NCBI RefSeq assembly: GCF_014650175.1
Contig: NZ_BMUL01000025.1
Location: 1 to 64,000 of the forward strand
Length of the DNA: 64,000 bases
From: Streptomyces termitum
GTDB lineage: Bacteria; Actinomycetota; Actinomycetes; Streptomycetales; Streptomycetaceae
Direction: 5' to 3'
Made by a program: the position numbers and the translations under genes. How positions within the stretch are numbered: the stretch's first letter is position 1; each line of letters opens with the position of its first letter. Below the pieces are notes generated by a model. That model saw only the letters and a program-made list of their open reading frames with translations, was not told the origin of the DNA and searched no databases. Shown one piece after another: positions 44,795 to 54,441 of this stretch.

Positions 44795-45973
44795 TCAGTT
44801 GCGGTGCCGTGTCAGAGCCTCTCGCACTGCACCGATGGCGATGCGCTCCTGTTCCAGGCGAAGGTTCGGACGGTAAACGCCGGTTCGCAGGTCCTGGGCG
44901 AGCTGGGCTTCCTCGGGGGTGAGATGTGTCAGGTTGCCGTTCGCCTGTGTCATTTCCTGCCCCCAGTGGGGTTCGTGGGCGAAGAGGGTGGCGCGGTCCA
45001 TGAGCAGTGATGTGGTGTGAGGAAAGCGTTCCCGGACCTGGTCCAGGATGGCGAAGCCGTGGGTATCGATATCGCCCCAGTAGTAGAGGTCGACGTCGTC
45101 GAGCCAGGGCAGGTGCCGCAGCAGGGCCGCGGCGTATCCGGAGCCGAGAATGGCGATGGCGTCGGGGACCGGCGGTAGCGAGAGATAGGTGATCTCGTTC
45201 TCGAGGACGAAGACGGTGCGTACTCCGGGAGACCAGTCGGCCAGTTCATCAGCGCGGACAGCGAGTTCGCTGAAGGGCAGGGGAGAGGTGCCGAGATAAC
45301 GCAGCCGGACGTAGGTGGGCTTGACGCGGAAGCCGTAGCGGGCGGCGAGGTTGCTCTTCGGGATGCCGGAGTCGATCCGGTCCTCGGGCAAGGTGTGGTC
45401 GAGGAGTTCGGCGAGGATCGCCTTGTGGGTCTCGACGAACTTGGTGTCCACGCCGGGGACATCAAGTTCGCGCAGGTAGATCTGTTCAGCGCTGTGACTG
45501 CCGATCCAGCAGACGACGCGTACGAGCTGGTGCCAGACCGCGCTGTGCCGGAGGACTTTCATGGGATGGTCGGCCATCCACAGCGCTAGGTCGGGTGCGC
45601 GGAGCGCGGTGTGCGCGTGCAGAGCGTGAAAGTGGTCGACCTCGGCAGTGACGCCCAGCAGTGCCCACAGGGCGTGGCGGGACTCGATCCAGGCTTGTGC
45701 CGGAACGGTTTGGGAGGGAAGGCCGTTGCGGCCGCCGATGGTTTTGGTCTGGACGCGCAGATGGGGATGCAGGCTCGGGTCCCAGGACTGCGCCCAAACG
45801 TATGCCTCCTCGAAGTGGTGCAGGGCATCGGCTGCAACCGGGCCCTTGAGCGTCACTGCAATGGGTTCGAAGGGATGTCCGCCTGCAGCGGCCGCGAGGA
45901 GTCGGCCGTCGGCCCACTTGCGGCGCAGGGCTTCGACAATGTCCTCGGGGCGACTCCACTTGGCCGGTTTCAT
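44795..45973 (-). CDS. jetD: JetD, Wadjet TOPRIM-type nuclease subunit
   Basis: The 392-residue protein has the two-part JetD layout: an N-terminal DUF3322-like region and a C-terminal topoisomerase VI/TOPRIM-like domain (DUF2220). Acidic residues are E258/E260 ('FVLENEITYLSL') and D301-x-D303 ('YYWGDIDTHGFAIL'). 'ILGSGYAAALLRHLPWLDDV' is typical of the family. JetD cuts plasmid DNA after the JetABC motor has extruded it. Its ATG overlaps the jetC stop by four bases; it is the last gene of the operon. Confidence 0.9.
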   Translation of the reverse strand: MKPAKWSRPEDIVEALRRKWADGRLLAAAAGGHPFEPIAVTLKGPVAADALHHFEEAYVWAQSWDPSLHPHLRVQTKTIGGRNGLPSQTVPAQAWIESRHALWALLGVTAEVDHFHALHAHTALRAPDLALWMADHPMKVLRHSAVWHQLVRVVCWIGSHSAEQIYLRELDVPGVDTKFVETHKAILAELLDHTLPEDRIDSGIPKSNLAARYGFRVKPTYVRLRYLGTSPLPFSELAVRADELADWSPGVRTVFVLENEITYLSLPPVPDAIAILGSGYAAALLRHLPWLDDVDLYYWGDIDTHGFAILDQVRERFPHTTSLLMDRATLFAHEPHWGQEMTQANGNLTHLTPEEAQLAQDLRTGVYRPNLRLEQERIAIGAVREALTRHRN

Positions 45974-48900
45974 GACGGCTCCTTGTGGTTTTTCCGGGCG
46001 GCCTGCTTGTGGGCGCGGAACTCCTCGATGGTGAGGTTGACCAGACGCGAGCGGGTTTCGTCAGGCTTGTCGACGTAGCCGACGCGCGTCACGTGGGGCT
46101 CGATGACGTGCAGTTTCTGGAGCGGGGTGACGACAAGGAGCTGCAGGCCCAGACGCTGGAAAAGATCGAGGGCGAAGTGGGCGGAGGAGTCGTCTCCACG
46201 TCCGAACGCCTCGTCGATGGTGACGAAATGGAAGGTCTTGGGCCTGGCGGCTGCGGGGTCGATACGGAACTGGTAGGCGAGGGAGGCTGCGAGAACGGTG
46301 TAAGCGAGCTTCTCCTTCTGGCCGCCTGACTTGCCGCCGGAATCGGGGTGGACCTCGTGTTCGGTGCCGGTGTTCCGGTCGAGTTCGCTGGCGGAGAAGG
46401 CGAACCAGTGACGCACGTCAGTGACCCGGGCAGTCCACCCGGCGTCGACGCGGGTGTGGTCGGCTCGGCCCTTGAAGCGATCGAGGAGGGCCTTGACCTG
46501 GAGGAACTTTTCCTCCGTGTAGGCATCGCCGGTTTCGTTGGAGAGCGCTTCGCTGCTGCAGGCCTTCAAGTCGTGCTGGAACTGGCGGATTTCCCTGCCT
46601 TGGGTGGCGGCGGCGTTCAGCCGGATGTAGCGGCCCGGGTTGTAGTCGATGCCGGCCAGCGAGTTGTTGATCACGTCGATGCGATCGCGGATTTGCTGTT
46701 CCTGGGCGGTGAGCCGTCCGTGGAACGAGGCGATGTCGCGGATGACGTTGGTGCGCAGGTAACGGAGGAACTCCTGCTCGAAGCGGGGCAGGTCCTCGTC
46801 GGTGAGGTTGCGGTGCAGGGCTTTGTAGCCGGCGGCGGACTCCATGGAGTTGTCCAGGTCGGTGGTGTGAGCCCGGTACTTGCCGCGGAAGGAGGTCATC
46901 AGCCCGATGGCCTGGTTGCTTGCCTGGCGCAGGCTGTCGTTGCGCTTGCCGATCGTGCGCTGCAGCTGGGATTCGGTGTCGCGCTCGGCGGCGTCCAGGT
47001 GCTCCAGGCTGTTGTCGGTGGCGGGCAGGAACTGGCGCAGGGCCGTCTCGTGCTCGGCTACGGAGCCCCCGTCGTACTGGGCCAGCAGGTTCGTGGTCCT
47101 TTGCAGCTGAGCGGTGGTGCCCTCTGCGTCGTGGCGCAGCGCGCCCAGCTCTTCCCGTCCCTGATTGAGGGTCTCGTCGTGCTGCTTGATGCCGTCCCTG
47201 ATCTGCTGAAGCTGCGTGGTGAGCGCGTCCAGGCCCGCCTTTGTCTCCAGGGCGCGTTTTTGCCGCTCGAGCTCCTCGATGTCGGCAATGGTGGCTGGCC
47301 AGTCGAGTTCTGTGTAGGTGGTGACACTGGCCAGGAGGGTGAGGGCACGGGTGAGCCTGGTGCGGTCCTTCTGCCGCTTCTCGAGTTCGCGGGTGGCCGC
47401 GGTGAGGGCGGCGCTCTCGAGGGTGAGGCGCTGGGCTTCGGTGAGCAGGGCGTCGAGTTTGGTCTGGTTGCTCCAGCCGAGGACCCAGTTGCGTCGGTCG
47501 TCGATGCGGTGGGTGTCGTTCTTCTCGTGGCGGCCTCCGCCGGCCCTGACCAGGCCTTGGCGTGTGATGGTGGGCCGGGTGGAGCGGGTGAAGGTGTCCA
47601 GGTCTTTAGCGCACAGGTAGTCAGCGTGCGAGCGGAGCCGCGTGGCGAGCCAGTCGCAGGCCCAGCTGTCGGACTTCAGGTCAAGTTTGCCGCTCAGCAG
47701 GGTGCGGTCGTCGGGCAGTGCCGTGCGGGGGGTGTGCTCGGGAATCTTGTAGTAGACGAGCCGGAGCCCCAGGTGACGGTCATTGACCCAGGACGAGACC
47801 GCGTCGTAGTGGGCGTGCGGGACCAGCAGGGACAAGGCGATTCCGCGCAGGACACGCTCCGCGGCGCCGGCCCAGACGGCCTCGTCCTCGCGAACCTGGA
47901 TCAGCTCGCCTGCGAAGGGCAGGGCGTCGATGCCGATGTCGGCGGCCGCGGCCAGTTCGCGGCGCAGGTCCAGCAGGTGGGCGGGGATGCTGGAGCGCTG
48001 CTGCTGAAGGCTGGTGATCTCTCGCCGCGTCTCGTCGGTCGCGGCTGTGTTGTCGCGACGCGTAACAGCGAGGCGGTCGAACTCCTTGCGATCCAGCCTC
48101 TCCTGATCTGCAGCCTGGGAGCGGGCAGTGGCGACGTGCGCCATGCGCTCGCGGAAGGAGACGGAGTCGGTGACCGGGTCCATGCCCGCTTGCGCGAGCC
48201 AGCCGTTGTACTCGGCCGCACGGTCACGGCGCCGCCGGCGTTCGCGGCCCAGCTCATCGATCCGGCCGGTCAGCAGGACCAGCTTCTCCCCGCCGGCGCC
48301 GTCGATGCGGCGCTGCAGACCGTCAGCTTCCTCGCGCAGCTGCTCCAGCTTCCGTGCGCGGGTGGACTGCGATTCCTCCAGTTCCGTCATGCGGGTACGC
48401 AAGGCCGTGTGGCGTGCGGCGAGGAGACGCTGGCGGTGGCCGGCGAAGAACGCCGGGACGGCGCTGCGCCGCTTTTCCAGGATGGTGAGGTCTTTCTGGA
48501 GGATGCCGTATCGGGCGCACGCCTCCACGATCGGCGCCAGACCTTCGATCATCTCGCGGGCCCGTACCACTTCGCTGTGGCTGGCGGTGAGTGCGTCGAA
48601 GTGATTGACGATCTTGTCGACGGTCGTCTGGGCGTCGAACGGCTCCAGCATCCTTTCGCGGACGAACTCGTCCAGGCTGCCCACGGCCTTCATCGACACC
48701 GTCTGGTGGAACAGCTCCAGGGCCTGCTCGCCCGGGATGCCCAGGCCGCGGCGCAGCGCCTTGCCGTACTGCGTGTACGCGCTGCCGTGCAGGGTGGCCC
48801 CGCGCTTTTTCAGCTGCTCACGCAAGTCGGTGATGTTGGTGCCGAAGCCGGTGAAGTCGGTTTCGATGGAGAGCGGGCGCTCGGCGGTGAGGTAGATCCG

Positions 48901-49386
48901 CTCAGGCTGTCCGGTCTGGGTGGGGGAGGTCCAGTAGAAGACCTGCGCGAGCGTGAGGTGGGTGTCGAGGGCGTAGTTGGTGAAGACACCAAGGATCACG
49001 CTGTAGGAGGTGTGGTCACGCAGTCCCACGGGGCGGGTACTGCCTGTTGCTTCGACACGTTCGTTCCTGTGGTGACCGAGAACATAGGAGCGCAGGTCGC
49101 GCTCCTTGGCATCAGCGCCGGCGGCCTTGTTGTAGTCGATCTTGTGGGCGGGCCGGAACAGAGTTGTGATCGCGTCCACCAGGGTGGACTTGCCGGAGCC
49201 CACGCCACCGGTGAGTAGCGCGCTGTGCCCGTCGACGGTGAACGTGCGGGGGGCGTTGTGGAAGGTTCCCCAGTTCAGCACTTCGAGGCGGGCGAGCCGG
49301 AATCCGGGGCCGGCGTCATGCATGTGTGCTGGACCGGGCACCGGCTGGCGGGGGATCGATGCCGCTGGGGCGGTGGCGAGAGTCAT
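45970..49386 (-). CDS. jetC: JetC, Wadjet SMC-like motor
   Basis: The 1138-residue protein has the MukB-like head start 'LEVLNWGTFHNAPRTFTVDG' and Walker A G60-GVGSGKST68. Long coiled coils follow, then the C-terminal head with 'DSGGKSGGQKEKLAYTVLAA' and 'HFVTIDEAFGRGDD' (Walker B). It extrudes DNA loops in the JetABC complex and senses small closed circles. ATG at 49386 lies eight bases after the jetB stop with TTAGGA upstream. Confidence 0.93.
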   Translation of the reverse strand: MTLATAPAASIPRQPVPGPAHMHDAGPGFRLARLEVLNWGTFHNAPRTFTVDGHSALLTGGVGSGKSTLVDAITTLFRPAHKIDYNKAAGADAKERDLRSYVLGHHRNERVEATGSTRPVGLRDHTSYSVILGVFTNYALDTHLTLAQVFYWTSPTQTGQPERIYLTAERPLSIETDFTGFGTNITDLREQLKKRGATLHGSAYTQYGKALRRGLGIPGEQALELFHQTVSMKAVGSLDEFVRERMLEPFDAQTTVDKIVNHFDALTASHSEVVRAREMIEGLAPIVEACARYGILQKDLTILEKRRSAVPAFFAGHRQRLLAARHTALRTRMTELEESQSTRARKLEQLREEADGLQRRIDGAGGEKLVLLTGRIDELGRERRRRRDRAAEYNGWLAQAGMDPVTDSVSFRERMAHVATARSQAADQERLDRKEFDRLAVTRRDNTAATDETRREITSLQQQRSSIPAHLLDLRRELAAAADIGIDALPFAGELIQVREDEAVWAGAAERVLRGIALSLLVPHAHYDAVSSWVNDRHLGLRLVYYKIPEHTPRTALPDDRTLLSGKLDLKSDSWACDWLATRLRSHADYLCAKDLDTFTRSTRPTITRQGLVRAGGGRHEKNDTHRIDDRRNWVLGWSNQTKLDALLTEAQRLTLESAALTAATRELEKRQKDRTRLTRALTLLASVTTYTELDWPATIADIEELERQKRALETKAGLDALTTQLQQIRDGIKQHDETLNQGREELGALRHDAEGTTAQLQRTTNLLAQYDGGSVAEHETALRQFLPATDNSLEHLDAAERDTESQLQRTIGKRNDSLRQASNQAIGLMTSFRGKYRAHTTDLDNSMESAAGYKALHRNLTDEDLPRFEQEFLRYLRTNVIRDIASFHGRLTAQEQQIRDRIDVINNSLAGIDYNPGRYIRLNAAATQGREIRQFQHDLKACSSEALSNETGDAYTEEKFLQVKALLDRFKGRADHTRVDAGWTARVTDVRHWFAFSASELDRNTGTEHEVHPDSGGKSGGQKEKLAYTVLAASLAYQFRIDPAAARPKTFHFVTIDEAFGRGDDSSAHFALDLFQRLGLQLLVVTPLQKLHVIEPHVTRVGYVDKPDETRSRLVNLTIEEFRAHKQAARKNHKEPS

Positions 49387-49394
49387 TCGTCGTC

Positions 49395-49976
49395 CTAAGC
49401 CGTGGTGGAGACGGTGTTGTCGCGGTAGGTGGCGAGGAGGTCGTTGAAATCGCTCAGAACCTGGGCGTCGACCAGGGCCTTGAGATGGCGCCGTACCTCG
49501 TAGGCTGCGGCTTGTTTCGTCGGCCGCAGCACCTTGAGGTCGACGAGCTTTCTGATGTGGGTGTCGATCTGGTCGACGAGCTGGGCTTCGTTGCTCCGCG
49601 GGGGAAGGAAGCTGCGGACCATCTCGACAAGGTCCTCACGGGTCAGCACCAGGCGGGGATCGCCTGAGCCGGCGTCGCTGTCCGCGAGCCGCCCGCGCAG
49701 CAGGACAAGCATCAGGCTGACCGGGAAGGAGAGCCGGTGGCGGGTGACCAGCCGCGGCACCGTAGTTCCGTCGTCCCGGACCTCGCTGTCCTGCTGCCGC
49801 ACATAGGCGTAGCCCTCGGAGCGGTCGATGACGACATCGAGGCCGATGACGCCGAGGTAGTCGCCGATCGCCGCCTGCTGAGAGAGGATCTGCTCCCACA
49901 CCAGCGGGGCGTCGCCCTGGTAGACCACTCCCGCTTTCAGTAGATGGACCACGGGGGCGGTGAGGGCATCGCTCAT
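49395..49976 (-). CDS. jetB: JetB, Wadjet kleisin-associated subunit
   Basis: The 193-residue DUF4194-type protein shows 'HLLKAGVVYQGDAPLVWEQI' at the start, 'IDRSEGYAYVRQ', 'LSFPVSLMLVLLRGRL' and a C-terminal winged-helix region. In the MukE-like role it bridges JetA and JetC. Its ATG overlaps the jetA stop by four bases, giving the canonical A-B-C-D gene order of type I Wadjet. Confidence 0.92.
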   Translation of the reverse strand: MSDALTAPVVHLLKAGVVYQGDAPLVWEQILSQQAAIGDYLGVIGLDVVIDRSEGYAYVRQQDSEVRDDGTTVPRLVTRHRLSFPVSLMLVLLRGRLADSDAGSGDPRLVLTREDLVEMVRSFLPPRSNEAQLVDQIDTHIRKLVDLKVLRPTKQAAAYEVRRHLKALVDAQVLSDFNDLLATYRDNTVSTTA

Positions 49977-51442
49977 CGAGGGTCGGCCTTTCCGGCGGCT
50001 GTGCCGCCCTCATTGCGTACGAAGGTCACATGGGGCACCTCGGCCCGGGTGTGGTCAGGTGTTCCTGCACGTGGATAGACCAGGACATCGGTGCGCTCCG
50101 TGTCCACGCTCACGTCCAGCTCGGGATGCTGGATACGGAAGTAGCCGAGCAGCTCTGCGAGACCCAGTTCCAGCGGGTGGTTGTCGACGACGGTGGCCAG
50201 CGTCACCTGGCCGTTCGGGCTCGCGGCTACCGCGTCCAAGACGTGGCCGGCCAGCACCTCGGTGTCGATGTGGATGCCGGCGAACAGCTCTGTGAGGTCC
50301 GCCTCGGGATCGTCGGGGGGCTCCTGCACGGTGGTGTTCAGCTCGACGCGCTCGACTGGCATGTACAGCCGCCGTTCCATGGGCAGCGAGATGCCCGCCT
50401 GGGGCATCTCCAGTTCCATCCCGGGTAGCTTCGCGGTGCCGCCCAGGGCAGTGACGTGGCGCTGTACGGAGCGGACCAGAGCCAGCACGCGCTGGTCCTC
50501 CGCCCGGCTTCGGTCGGACAGGAAGCGGCGCAGCTGCTCGGTCAGCTGCCTCACGGTGTCCTGGGTGTTCTCGGCTGCCTCCAGCCAGGCGAACGGGATC
50601 TTCAGCAGGGTCCGGTCTGTTCTGCCTTCCAGCTGAGGCAACTGGGTCACCTGCTGCAGCAGTTCCCGCAGCTCCTGCTGGCGGCTGGGGGAGAGGAGGT
50701 AGTCGAAGAACGCCTGGAAACTCTGCCCCTGGTCGGACTGGGCGATCTCGTCACGCTCCAGCAGGAAGGCGGCCAGCTGCTCGCCCTTGCCGCCCTCAGC
50801 GGTCGCCACCTGCCGCCGCAGCCGCCGGTCCAGTTCCCGAAGGTTCGACTCCACCTCGCGGAAGTCCCGCAGGAGTTCGACTGCGGTGGCCTCCACCTGC
50901 TGGTACCGGTCCCGCAGGGCGATCGGGGAGAGGAGTTCCACTTCTCCGGTGAGCAGCCGGGCGATCTGGGCGTCGAGCGCATCACGTTCCCTGATCAGTT
51001 CGTCGATGCGCGCCTGCGGGTCGGTCTGTGCCCCGAAGGCCATCTGCCGGAGGAGTGCGACGATGGTGTTGAGGCGGGACTCGGTTCCGATGAACGAGCG
51101 TGCCGGCAGATCCCGTACCCAGGCAACGGCCTTCTCCAGGGCTGTGGTCGCATCGAAATGCGCCTCGTCCTCGCCGGGCGGGTAGTACTTGCGCAGCCAG
51201 CCGTTCTTTGTCCAGTCCGCGAGGTAGGCGGCCGCCGCCCGCGGAAAGGAGCCGGGCTCACGCTCGTTGAAGAAGTAGAGCTGGTCCTCCAGCCGGGACT
51301 CCAGCGTGCTCTCCGGCACGCCGCGTGCGTTCTCCTCGACGAACACCGTGCCGCATAAGGAAAGCACCAGGGCGGCGTTGTCCGCTCGCAGCAGCACCCA
51401 TGCCGGATGACTGGTGAGACCCGTGACCTGATCGAATTGCAT
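49973..51442 (-). CDS. jetA: JetA, Wadjet kleisin-like subunit
   Basis: The 489-residue DUF3375-type protein has 'MQFDQVTGLTSHPAWVLLRA' at its start, a long helical middle ('ALDAQIARLL', 'RELDRRLRRQVA') and a C-terminal winged-helix part. In the MukF-like role it holds the JetC heads together. ATG at 51442 with GGAGG four bases upstream is preferred; the open frame continues further only as antisense of the next gene. It is the first gene of jetABCD. Confidence 0.92.
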   Translation of the reverse strand: MQFDQVTGLTSHPAWVLLRADNAALVLSLCGTVFVEENARGVPESTLESRLEDQLYFFNEREPGSFPRAAAAYLADWTKNGWLRKYYPPGEDEAHFDATTALEKAVAWVRDLPARSFIGTESRLNTIVALLRQMAFGAQTDPQARIDELIRERDALDAQIARLLTGEVELLSPIALRDRYQQVEATAVELLRDFREVESNLRELDRRLRRQVATAEGGKGEQLAAFLLERDEIAQSDQGQSFQAFFDYLLSPSRQQELRELLQQVTQLPQLEGRTDRTLLKIPFAWLEAAENTQDTVRQLTEQLRRFLSDRSRAEDQRVLALVRSVQRHVTALGGTAKLPGMELEMPQAGISLPMERRLYMPVERVELNTTVQEPPDDPEADLTELFAGIHIDTEVLAGHVLDAVAASPNGQVTLATVVDNHPLELGLAELLGYFRIQHPELDVSVDTERTDVLVYPRAGTPDHTRAEVPHVTFVRNEGGTAAGKADPR

Positions 51443-51593
51443 GCAACCTCCGATCGCACAGCTGGTATGTGCGCATCCGCCCGCATGGACGGGATGCGCA
51501 CACCTTAGAGACGACCACTGACAAGAGTGGAGCAATGGGGCAAACGTTCGAACCCGGTTGGTGCGTGCACCCAGGTGAAGGTGCCGACTGGGG

Positions 51594-52943
51594 TCAGGCA
51601 GCGACGCGGTGCTGGGCAAGCTTGTCCAGCATGATCTGATTGGCTTCCCAGCCGTCGGGGAACTTGGCCCGCACGGACAGATGGACGGGGTCCGTCGAAG
51701 GGTGGCTGTCCAGAAGGTCAGCGATGCCCTCCCGGGCGACGACGATGCACGCCTGCCGGTGGCGGGAAGCGAGCACGCACAGCCGCCCGGCTTCCAGGTG
51801 GAAAGCCGTTGCGTCCCGGCGGCCCGACAACGGGTGCACGACGATGACGACTTCGAACTCGCGGCCCTGCAGCCGGTTCGCGGTGTCCACCACCACGCCC
51901 GGCGCGCCGGTGCTGCCGGTCCGGACGAGCGCCGCCCGGACCAGGTCGGCCTGGTCGCGATGGGCGACGCCGATGGCGATGTCGCCGGGTTGCAGTTCGC
52001 GGCCGCTCCGGTGGCGCTCGCAGGTGGCGACCGCTCCGCGTTCCAGCAGCCGGCCGGCGAGGTCGGTGGCGGTCTGGAGGGTCTCGGTGTCGGTGCGCGG
52101 GACGTGCCGGCGGCGCAGTTCGTGCAGGGCCCACCCGGTGGTGAACGCCTGCGCAAGCGTCTCGTCCAGGTCGGTGCGGGCGAACCCGGTGGTGCGGAAC
52201 TCCAGAGCGCGGGTGTCTGCACCGGTTCCGGCGGTGAAATGGGTGAACGGGTAAAACGCCCGGGAAATGGTTGGCGCGGCCGTCAGAGGCAGACGCCAGG
52301 ACACCGGCAGCCGGTGCACAGGGATACCGTGATTGTGCTCCAGCATCACGCTGACACCGTTCTGCGTGGGGTCGTGCGGCAGTCCGATCCAGCGTTCGGT
52401 GCCGACGATCGTGAACGGGTCCAGTTGGCCGGGATCGCCGACGAACAAGCCTCGCTCGAAGCGTTCAACGATCTGCAGCAGCATGTCCGAACGCATCTGA
52501 TAGGCCTCGTCCAGGATCGCCCACCCGAACGTCGCGTCGCGAACAGTGGCCCACTTGGCTGCGGTTGCCACGATGATCCGGCATCCGGTCAGATCCGCCA
52601 GCGTGCGGCCGACGACGGCGTTCGTCAGAGCGTTCAGGGCAGCAGACGGGGCGTAGCTGCTGCCGCTCAGCCGTCCGACGGCGATGTCGGGGTGCTCCCG
52701 GGCCAGACGCTCGACCAGGTCGTCGACCTGGTTGTTGGTCTGGGCGACGATGATCGGGCGCTCGCCGCCCTCGGTGAGCTCCCGAGCGGCACGCACCACC
52801 AGGGTGCTCTTGCCGGCGCCCGGTGGGGAGTCGACGACCACGGCCCGGTGCCCGCCGTCGGCCATGTTCGCGAGAATCGCCTCTGTGGCCGCGGCAGGGT
52901 CGGGCACGGAAGGGTCGGGGGTCATGCCGTCGTCAGTCCTCAT
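51594..52943 (-). CDS. SF1 (UvrD/Upf1-like) helicase
   Basis: The 449-residue protein has Walker A 'DSPPGAGKSTLV' (38-49), motif Ia 'VAQTNNQVDDLVERL', motif II 'WAILDEAYQM', motif III 'FVGDPGQLDPF', motif V 'NRLQGREFEVVIVV' and motif VI 'LCVLASRHRQACIVV'. This is a compact SF1 helicase of the Dna2/Nam7 type. ATG 52943 overlaps the upstream gene's end by 11 bases; ATG 52925 is an alternative. It is the last of four minus-strand genes starting at 56458 and lies 151 bases before jetA. Confidence 0.85.
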   Translation of the reverse strand: MRTDDGMTPDPSVPDPAAATEAILANMADGGHRAVVVDSPPGAGKSTLVVRAARELTEGGERPIIVAQTNNQVDDLVERLAREHPDIAVGRLSGSSYAPSAALNALTNAVVGRTLADLTGCRIIVATAAKWATVRDATFGWAILDEAYQMRSDMLLQIVERFERGLFVGDPGQLDPFTIVGTERWIGLPHDPTQNGVSVMLEHNHGIPVHRLPVSWRLPLTAAPTISRAFYPFTHFTAGTGADTRALEFRTTGFARTDLDETLAQAFTTGWALHELRRRHVPRTDTETLQTATDLAGRLLERGAVATCERHRSGRELQPGDIAIGVAHRDQADLVRAALVRTGSTGAPGVVVDTANRLQGREFEVVIVVHPLSGRRDATAFHLEAGRLCVLASRHRQACIVVAREGIADLLDSHPSTDPVHLSVRAKFPDGWEANQIMLDKLAQHRVAA

Positions 52944-54441
52944 TGCCCCACTCCTCTGCTGCGGTGTTCTCGGGAACCGCCGATTCGGTGTCGTTTCCGT
53001 CGGGGGCGCTGTGTGTCCACGGAGTGGCGTCGGAGGCAGGGAACTGCGGTGACGGACGCCACCCCGGATCGGGCAGGTAGGCGACATACTGGCCCAGCTC
53101 CGGGACAGTGCCCTGCTTCGGGACGCGGGCGCGCCCCATCCCACCGGTGATCTCCACCGTGACTCGCGTGGTGCCACCGACACGACGGACGGATACGACC
53201 TTGGCCTTGTGACCGGTCGGCATGGACGGGCTGATCAGCTTGGTGTCGGCGGCCAGCCGCAGAGGGTCCTCGGTGAGCACAGTGACGAGCGGCCGCGGCA
53301 CCCGACTGTTCTTGTCCGTGGTGACCATCCTGCCGGGTTCGGCCTCCACGACCGTCCCGGCGAACGCCTCACCGGCGCTGCGCCGGTCGGCCAGCACGAA
53401 ACGATCGTCGAACGCCATATCGGCCTCGAACTCGGCCAGTGCATGCTCCAACTGGCCCAGTCGCCGGGCCGCGCCGATCGCAGTATCCCGCTTGCGCTGC
53501 GGAAGGGCTCCGGTGTCCTGGTAGTCGGAGTAGGCCGTGAACGCCCTGCAGTCGCTCTCGAAGCGTTTGGCTGCGCGCGGTGCCTCGGGCACAGAACGCA
53601 GGAGCGATATGGCCTGCCACACCATGCGCCAGGTGGGCTGGATCTGTCCTGCGATCAGTTCCCGTAGGTCGCTCTCGGCGTCGGCCAGCGCCTGCGGGTC
53701 GCCCAGTGCGCTGGCCTCGTCGAAGTTCCTGATTGCCGGGGCCAGGTCGCGGTTGTCGAACTCGGGGGAGGTCGACGGGCCTGCCGGCGGGCACACGTCC
53801 GGGTTCTCCGCGTCGGCCATGGCCTGCTCGACACTCAGACCCGGCGGGGGAGCGATCCAGGCCATCAACGAGGCGAGGTTCTGGTTCTCGAGCGTGCTCT
53901 GACCTGTTGCCCAGTGCTCGGCGAGCATGCCGGTGACGGGCAGCAGCACGGAGGAACCGGCCTGTTCGGCCCTGTCGACCAGGAACGTCAGCCACATGCC
54001 GAGCTCCGGAACGACCTCCGGCACCGCGTAGGGACCGGTCGTCGCACGGAAGCGGCACATGCGTCCCAGGTCGGCCAGAGTTCTGACACCGCCGGGGTTG
54101 GGGACCAGGATCTGAGGCGTGTCGGTGTACCGGGAGCGCTCGCCTTCTCCGGACCGGTCCTGGCGGAACGAATTGATGTACTCCATCACGATCCGGCCGA
54201 GGCCGGCGGCGAAAGCGAACCGCTGGTCGCGGTTCCGGGGCTGGGCCACGACCAGCAGGGTCCCGTTCCTCCTGGCGGTGCCGACCATCGCGGCCAGCGG
54301 AGCGCCGGCTTCTCCGGCCATGGCCAGCGGGATGATCACCAGAGGCCGGCTCGACAGGCGCCGGTGCCGGAACTCGGTCAGGGGCACTGCCCGCATCGAC
54401 TCCATCGCCTGCACGTGTGCCAGCGCCGACAGCGTGCTCAT
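52933..54441 (-). CDS. Protein of unknown function in the helicase-nuclease operon
   Basis: The 502-residue protein is not recognised. Its N-terminus has hydrophobic strands and Gly-rich turns ('RPLVIIPLAMAGEAGAPLAA', 'GTLLVVAQPRNRDQRFAF') that suggest an alpha/beta fold. The middle is helical, and the C-terminus has a small beta domain ('KAKVVSVRRVGGTTRVTVEI'). Its ATG overlaps the nuclease gene's stop by four bases, and its own end overlaps the helicase start, so it is translated with both. It may be the scaffold of the complex. Confidence 0.65.
   Translation of the reverse strand: MSTLSALAHVQAMESMRAVPLTEFRHRRLSSRPLVIIPLAMAGEAGAPLAAMVGTARRNGTLLVVAQPRNRDQRFAFAAGLGRIVMEYINSFRQDRSGEGERSRYTDTPQILVPNPGGVRTLADLGRMCRFRATTGPYAVPEVVPELGMWLTFLVDRAEQAGSSVLLPVTGMLAEHWATGQSTLENQNLASLMAWIAPPPGLSVEQAMADAENPDVCPPAGPSTSPEFDNRDLAPAIRNFDEASALGDPQALADAESDLRELIAGQIQPTWRMVWQAISLLRSVPEAPRAAKRFESDCRAFTAYSDYQDTGALPQRKRDTAIGAARRLGQLEHALAEFEADMAFDDRFVLADRRSAGEAFAGTVVEAEPGRMVTTDKNSRVPRPLVTVLTEDPLRLAADTKLISPSMPTGHKAKVVSVRRVGGTTRVTVEITGGMGRARVPKQGTVPELGQYVAYLPDPGWRPSPQFPASDATPWTHSAPDGNDTESAVPENTAAEEWGNED

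Noticed and set aside
46348..49218. 956-codon plus-strand open frame antisense to jetC
   Set aside because: Composition is a mirror of jetC codons; JetC has Walker and signature motifs while this has none.
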